From Acidifodinimicrobium sp049967035 (GTDB lineage Archaea > Nanobdellota > Nanobdellia > Parvarchaeales > Parvarchaeaceae), in the NCBI GenBank assembly GCA_049967035.1, contig JBMFTM010000018.1:1-10925 (forward strand): 10,925 nt of DNA, in the 5' to 3' direction. The translations under genes were made by a program, and so were the position numbers. Below are positions 7,252 through 10,925 of this stretch, one piece after another. Positions within the stretch are counted from its first letter, which is position 1, and each line of letters begins with the position of its first letter. Below the pieces are notes generated by a model. The model saw only the letters and a program-made list of their open reading frames with translations. It was not told the origin of the DNA and did not search any database.

Positions 7252-7965
7252 TTTACAGAAACCGGAGATATTCGTGTAAGTGCAAAGGTCATCCTTTATT
7301 TGTGTGGTGTTCTGAAAACCCTCCACGACGTATTTGGAGTTGATGATTATAGCCGGATACCTTACAGGCGATAGATTGTACATATTGTTAAGTATCGATA
7401 TCAGCGGCATGTTGAATGAACCGTCCACAGCGCTCACCACCAGGTCTGTGTAATTCTGACCCAAAAAGGACAACTCGTTTCCCTCCAGCACACACGCGTT
7501 GCAGTTGATAGGATTATAGAAAAAGAGGATAGTTGTCATGTTGCCTCTGCACTGGTCGGCTATTCTCTGCCCAAGCAGCCAGTAGTCTATCCTCTCATAC
7601 ATGAATTCGGCCACCAGATTATCATACTGCTGACTGCCCGTCAAATCGGTTTCTTGGACTTGATTGCTCAAGGTCTGAACCTGCCCCGCCACCTGACTTA
7701 AATCTGATTTGAGTATGGCGCATGCTACGGTTGAGTTCTGCCCTGCCAAAGACGCGGAAAGCTGAAGCTGTTCCAATGACTGCTGGTACATCTGCAGCTC
7801 CGATGAGATGCTTGAGACCTTGTAGTTTTGAAAGGAATAACCGGCTATGAAGACGACCAAGAGGATCGCCATCGCTATGACTAACGCCAATAGAAGCTTT
7901 ACGTAGGGGTACCCCAGCCTACTGCTTCCCTTCTTATTAACAGCATTATCAGACTTGCCAGCCAT
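7249..7965 (-). CDS. Membrane-anchored coiled-coil protein with thioredoxin-like C-terminal domain
   Basis: This 238-residue protein has a short basic cytoplasmic tail, one membrane helix (about 24-44), a Gln/Ser/Leu-rich probable coiled coil (about 50-110) and a C-terminal domain that looks like a thioredoxin fold. The strand T-T-I-L-F-F-Y-N-P (144-152) leads to Cys155-Asn-Ala-Cys158, a C-x-x-C at the start of a helix. R-Y-P-A-I-I-I-N (202-209) has the Pro204 expected for the cis-proline loop opposite it. Four more cysteines (82, 139, 228, 237) and six N-X-S/T sequons lie in the predicted outside part. A disulfide oxidoreductase or isomerase role at the cell surface is inferred. The ATG at 7965 lies inside the 3' end of the GT2 gene, giving a 67-nt overlap with no SD. 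Later starts would cut into the basic tail or membrane helix, so I kept it. I recognise no named ortholog. Confidence 0.75.
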   Translation of the reverse strand: MAGKSDNAVNKKGSSRLGYPYVKLLLALVIAMAILLVVFIAGYSFQNYKVSSISSELQMYQQSLEQLQLSASLAGQNSTVACAILKSDLSQVAGQVQTLSNQVQETDLTGSQQYDNLVAEFMYERIDYWLLGQRIADQCRGNMTTILFFYNPINCNACVLEGNELSFLGQNYTDLVVSAVDGSFNMPLISILNNMYNLSPVRYPAIIINSKYVVEGFQNTTQIKDDLCTYTNISGFCK

Positions 7966-9167
7966 ACAAACGACAAGAAGAATGAGTAGAATATAGAATA
8001 AATAAGTATCCCGATTGTGTCCTTGAACGCGTCTAAACTGCCATTGACTGATCTTAGGGAATAGAAGAGGGAAGATAGGCCGATCGCAGTCAGTACTATT
8101 AATAGCATATATATTGTATTCAAGCTGAATGGGCTCAACTGGAAAGAGGAGGAGAGTGCGTAAGGGAGGCTTGTGTTAAGCGCGAGTGTGTATAGGTAGA
8201 GGCCTAATGACGCGAAGTAGTATACAAGCCCTATGACCACCACTATCCCCAATGAGATGGATACCAATGACATGGGAACAATGATCAATCCAAGCACTCT
8301 ATGCTTCGTTTCCATTATCCTCTTCCTGTACTTCAAGATATTAACAAAGAAACCTGAAAACCACCTAAGCCTCTGCTTAACCAGCCCCTTCAATGTATTC
8401 GGGACTATTGTGTATGAGACTGCATCGATCGCATTTTCAACCAGATAACCGTTTACAAGCAGCCTCAACCCCATCTCAATGTCTTCTGTGTAGTTTTTTT
8501 CATCAAAATATCCTACCTTCTTGATTATGTCCGTGCTGAACATGGACCCAGCGCCGTGAGCGACCATCAGCCCCCCGAGAACGCTCATCGCTTTTCTTGC
8601 CATTATAGAAAGCATGTACTCGTAGCTTTGCAGATATTCTATTATGTTCCTGGGTTTGTATACTTTCACTGACGACACAACGCTACCGACCTTCTTGCTC
8701 TTAAACTGCATGACAAGCTTGTACATCAGATCTCTGTTTATCAAGGTATCGGCGTCCAAGACGAGCAGAAGCTCCTCCCTTATGAAGTCTTTCAAAGCGT
8801 AATTCATCACGGCTGCCTTTCCATTCATCGGTGCTTCTATGACTTTTACTCTGCTGCTCCTCAGCATGTATGCTATGCTCCTTGTGCTTGCTGGCGAGGA
8901 TTTATTTAGAACAATGTATATCTTGAACAATTCCTTTGGATAGTCTGAAGCCAAGGCTGTATTGACAGTCTTCCTCAGTTCTTCTCCCTCGGCTAGGGTC
9001 GGTATTAGGACGGCCACTGTCCTCAATTTCCCAGTTTTTTTCGTCCTTTGTATCCCTTCCCTTTTTCTCTCATTGTTTATGTCTATGAATATCAAGAGCC
9101 AGAAAACAGCTAGTATAAGGGTGACCAGCGCTATTCCGAAAGTGTATATATCCGACGGATTAACCAT
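7899..9167 (-). CDS. Membrane GT2 glycosyltransferase, processive-type (QxxRW)
   Basis: This 422-residue protein resembles NodC/IcaA/cellulose-synthase-like family 2 transferases that add sugars to a growing chain at the membrane. An N-terminal helix (about 8-30) precedes a cytoplasmic GT-A domain (about 48-290), followed by three or more helices (about 293-330, 351-370, 383-411). D-A-D is at 138-140, the catalytic T-E-D at 227-229, and Q-R-L-R-W at 265-269 is the QxxRW acceptor-channel motif. The first, nucleotide-binding Asp that usually follows the second strand is not evident: that segment reads I-V-L-N-K-S-S (85-91). The tail R-E-A-V-G-W-G-T-P-T also appears in family members. The product cannot be deduced. 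The gene has a TATA-like box 30 nt before its ATG, overlapping the truD stop codon, and shares 67 nt with the thioredoxin-like gene downstream, so the pair is probably co-expressed. Confidence 0.88.
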   Translation of the reverse strand: MVNPSDIYTFGIALVTLILAVFWLLIFIDINNERKREGIQRTKKTGKLRTVAVLIPTLAEGEELRKTVNTALASDYPKELFKIYIVLNKSSPASTRSIAYMLRSSRVKVIEAPMNGKAAVMNYALKDFIREELLLVLDADTLINRDLMYKLVMQFKSKKVGSVVSSVKVYKPRNIIEYLQSYEYMLSIMARKAMSVLGGLMVAHGAGSMFSTDIIKKVGYFDEKNYTEDIEMGLRLLVNGYLVENAIDAVSYTIVPNTLKGLVKQRLRWFSGFFVNILKYRKRIMETKHRVLGLIIVPMSLVSISLGIVVVIGLVYYFASLGLYLYTLALNTSLPYALSSSFQLSPFSLNTIYMLLIVLTAIGLSSLFYSLRSVNGSLDAFKDTIGILIYSIFYSFFLSFVWLASLIMLLIRREAVGWGTPT

Positions 9168-9189
9168 AAAAAAGAGTATACACTACCTG

Positions 9190-9198
9190 TTATTTAAT
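9190..9198 (-). promoter_or_regulatory. TATA box of the GT2 gene, overlapping the truD stop
   Basis: On the minus strand, ATTAAATAA runs from 9198 to 9190, preceded by a purine-rich GAAAG that could serve as a BRE. The box starts 30-31 nt before the ATG at 9167, and no SD lies between. It overlaps the TAA stop of truD (9196-9194), so the GT2 gene may have its own leaderless transcript besides read-through from truD. Confidence 0.55.
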
Positions 9199-10411
9199 CT
9201 TTCAAAGGCTCTTTGTCTAGCATGCTTGAGAGGACCACTGTTGCGTACGCTCCTTTCTTCAGCTTGAATGAAGTTATTAGGTCATTGCCCCCTCTCTTGA
9301 ATGACAATTCCTCTGGGTATACCATCACATCACGCTCAAACGTTTTTAGAGAGACTTCCTGCATCTCATTTATCTTCAGCATCTCCAGCGACAGATTCTC
9401 CTCTTTAAGTATGTCCAGTATGATCCCACCTATGCCTCTATCTATTGCCTCTAGGTTTAGGTCGTACCCGACTGTCGGTATTTTCTCTGCTTTTATGCCC
9501 ATTGACATGACCTCGCTAAGTGTTTTGTTGAAGATGTAGTACTGCAGCGACTGAAGGATGAGCAGCCTAAGATACTTTGGCACAAGCCTGAGAGCCCCTA
9601 TGTAGTCGTGCCTTACGTCTAAAAGCCTTTGAAGTATCTTCTTCTCATTGTAGAAACGCGGTGGAAGACTTTCCAATGCTTTTGCTGCTTCTTCTCTGTC
9701 TATGTCCTTGTCTTCCAGGATATAGTCTGAGAATAAACCACGCATCCTGTCCCTCGCTTCTTTTGAGACGCTATCCTCCTCCCTCTCCTTTAGGACCATC
9801 GTGAAGACCGCGCCTTTGAAGTCTCTTTTGAAGACCTGCCTTGAGATGTCTATATTCAAAGCCGACCCGCCAAACCTTTGGCTGCCGTAGAAGTTTGGTA
9901 TGCCTTTTTCTGCTTCTTTCCTGAAGTTCTCCAGATCCTCGTCTGAGCCTTCAAAGTCCCTTATTCTGACTGTAAATCGGTTGCCATATAACTTGCCTAT
10001 CATGCAACCTGAATCTGAATACATGAAATCCTTGAGGAAAAGATTTGATTTGTCTATGCCCTTGAATGAGCTTATCTCCCCCCTGAACACGCTTATTCTC
10101 TGCGCAGTCAATGCCCTCTTGTCCTTGCTGCCCAAGTAGCCAAACCTCTTTATGCTTGTGTGCGTCGCCTTCGAAAGCACATTCAAGGCTTCAAATGTGG
10201 AGATGCCTTCTTTGACCAAGGTGAACGTCAAGAAATTCTTCCTTTCTGAATTTTCATTGGGTTCTTGACCGTTCTTCTCGACTGTGAGCACTCTGCCGTC
10301 CTCCATTATCTCTTCTACGACAAAATCCTTGTTTTCCTTGAAAAGGATCCCTTTCAGGTTAAATTTCTTGTCTTTCTCAGCCAGTATCCCTATTCTCTCT
10401 GGATTATCCAT
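9194..10411 (-). CDS. truD: tRNA pseudouridine(13) synthase TruD/Pus7 family
   Basis: This enzyme converts a uridine, typically U13 of tRNA, to pseudouridine. It is 405 residues long, in the range of archaeal TruD proteins. The catalytic loop is Y-L-G-S-K-D-K-R-A at 92-100, with Asp97 as the catalytic residue; many homologues have G-T-K-D or G-I-K-D here. N-F-Y-G-S-Q-R-F-G-G (173-182) is the second family signature. The region about 185-330 is the TruD insertion domain, and the closing K-K-G-A-Y-A-T-V-V-L segment, about 15-25 residues before the C-terminus, is also typical. The ATG at 10411 overlaps the end of the upstream small membrane-protein gene by 8 nt (ATGGATAA), with no SD, so translation is likely coupled. 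It is the only enzyme of RNA modification in the window and has no evident functional tie to the envelope genes around it. Confidence 0.95.
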   Translation of the reverse strand: MDNPERIGILAEKDKKFNLKGILFKENKDFVVEEIMEDGRVLTVEKNGQEPNENSERKNFLTFTLVKEGISTFEALNVLSKATHTSIKRFGYLGSKDKRALTAQRISVFRGEISSFKGIDKSNLFLKDFMYSDSGCMIGKLYGNRFTVRIRDFEGSDEDLENFRKEAEKGIPNFYGSQRFGGSALNIDISRQVFKRDFKGAVFTMVLKEREEDSVSKEARDRMRGLFSDYILEDKDIDREEAAKALESLPPRFYNEKKILQRLLDVRHDYIGALRLVPKYLRLLILQSLQYYIFNKTLSEVMSMGIKAEKIPTVGYDLNLEAIDRGIGGIILDILKEENLSLEMLKINEMQEVSLKTFERDVMVYPEELSFKRGGNDLITSFKLKKGAYATVVLSSMLDKEPLKD

Positions 10412-10811
10412 TGGATAGAATCTGCTTTATGCATGCGCCTGCTATGACCACCCTATTGCTTTGGAGGATATTGCACATGCAGTTCAACGAGTTTGCGACT
10501 TGTGGCTTTGCGCTAGCGCATGAATAAGAGTAAAAACAGTAGAAGGAGTCTCCGACTGTATCATTTAATCCGGTTACATTCAAGGACTGGATCGCCGACG
10601 AGTTCTTTTGGAACTCCTGTGTGAGTGAGTTGCCATAGGCTTCGCATGCCGAATTCAACGCCGCCACCGAACTTGCTTGGTTACTCGCAGCTAGGAAATG
10701 GACCGCGGCAAAGACTGAAACTATCACAGCAGCGAAAAAAACCACGGAGAACAATACCCACCTGTTTATTCTGCTTCTTTCAGTCTCCCTCTCTCTTATT
10801 ATCAGTTTCAT
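10404..10811 (-). CDS. Small six-cysteine membrane-anchored protein of unknown function
   Basis: I do not recognise this 135-residue protein. It has a very charged cytoplasmic N-terminus (residues 1-17), one strong membrane helix (about 18-42) and a predicted outside domain of about 93 residues. That domain has six cysteines (56, 92, 98, 111, 113, 127), an even number that could form three disulfides, and three N-X-S/T sequons (Asn70, 78, 83). The start chosen is the ATG at 10811; a TTG at 10817 would add two residues. A TATA-like box lies 33 nt upstream, so the message would have almost no leader. The gene overlaps truD by 8 nt and appears to be first in this leftward run. Its layout (short basic tail, one helix, Cys- and sequon-rich outside) resembles that of the thioredoxin-like protein at the other end of the run. 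No function is assigned. Confidence 0.7.
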   Translation of the reverse strand: MKLIIRERETERSRINRWVLFSVVFFAAVIVSVFAAVHFLAASNQASSVAALNSACEAYGNSLTQEFQKNSSAIQSLNVTGLNDTVGDSFYCFYSYSCASAKPQVANSLNCMCNILQSNRVVIAGACIKQILSNG

Positions 10812-10836
10812 AAACAAAAGATAGAAGAAATTGAAG

Positions 10837-10845
10837 AATTTAAAA
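10837..10845 (-). promoter_or_regulatory. TATA box of the leftward run
   Basis: On the minus strand, TTTTAAATT runs from 10845 to 10837, preceded by a purine-rich ATAAAG. The TTTAAATT octamer starts 33 nt before the ATG at 10811, implying a leader of only a few bases and no Shine-Dalgarno site. Confidence 0.55.
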
Positions 10846-10860
10846 CTTTATGAGAAAACT

Positions 10861-10910
10861 AAAAGAAAAAACAAAAAAAAGCCTTATCCTGGGCTTTAAA
10901 CCCAGGATAA
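10861..10910 (-). terminator. Hairpin plus T-tract terminator for a leftward gene outside the window
   Basis: TTATCCTGGG (10884-10893) and CCCAGGATAA (10901-10910) form a perfect 10-bp stem with a 7-nt loop. Read on the minus strand, the stem is followed after GGC by eight T, then six T and four T with single-base interruptions. This is the layout of an intrinsic terminator, and U-tracts are the known main signal for archaeal termination. Orientation points to a gene to the right of the window, insulating it from the promoter at 10845-10837. Confidence 0.7.
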
Positions 10911-10925
10911 AATAGTTAAAAGTTC

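Noticed and set aside
7906..7915. Perfect 10-bp palindrome GGGGTACCCC
   Set aside because: It falls on codons for conserved GT2 tail residues and for the thioredoxin-like protein. There is no promoter nearby for it to control, so chance plus dual coding is the simpler explanation.
10405..10417. Inverted repeat TATCCA-T-TGGATA at the truD start
   Set aside because: A one-base centre cannot form a hairpin loop and the site is internal to a coupled gene pair. Short palindromes of this size are expected by chance.

Overview
The window looks archaeal. It encodes an archaeal-type elongation factor 2 with the diphthamide histidine, an asparaginyl-tRNA synthetase close to the Pyrococcus type as I remember it, a Pus7-like TruD, and a dolichol-phosphate-mannose-synthase-like enzyme fused to a GtrA domain. 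TATA boxes sit about 30 nt upstream of several start codons. Heavy use of AGA/AGG and ATA codons and very tight gene packing would fit a small-genome acidophile-type lineage such as Micrarchaeota, but that placement is inference, not a demonstrated assignment.

Layout. Positions 1-186 are AT-rich and non-coding and carry the promoter of a PadR-family regulator (187-666). A rightward run of housekeeping genes follows: EF-2 (754-2937), AsnRS (2969-4252) and a HIT-family nucleotide hydrolase (4277-4747). It continues into two envelope-glycosylation genes: a polyprenyl-phosphate sugar synthase/GtrA fusion (4767-5783) and an overlapping polytopic GT-C-like protein (5765-7243). A leftward run meets it head-on with only 5 bp between the stop codons. 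Read in its own direction, that run is: a small six-cysteine membrane-anchored protein (10811-10404), TruD (10411-9194), a membrane GT2 glycosyltransferase (9167-7899), and a membrane-anchored coiled-coil/thioredoxin-like protein (7965-7249). A hairpin plus T-tract at 10910-10861 probably terminates another leftward gene lying outside the window.

How the genes may work together. The translation genes (EF-2, AsnRS, HIT, TruD) flank a cluster of membrane and envelope genes around 4.77-9.17 kb. The synthase would charge a polyprenyl phosphate with a sugar, and the translationally coupled GT-C protein could use that donor on the outer face of the membrane. The GT2 enzyme may build or extend a glycan. 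The predicted outside domains of three proteins here are rich in N-X-S/T sequons and cysteines, while the cytoplasmic proteins in the window are not, which fits an N-glycosylated, disulfide-containing cell surface. No mobile element, CRISPR array, tRNA or rRNA was recognised.
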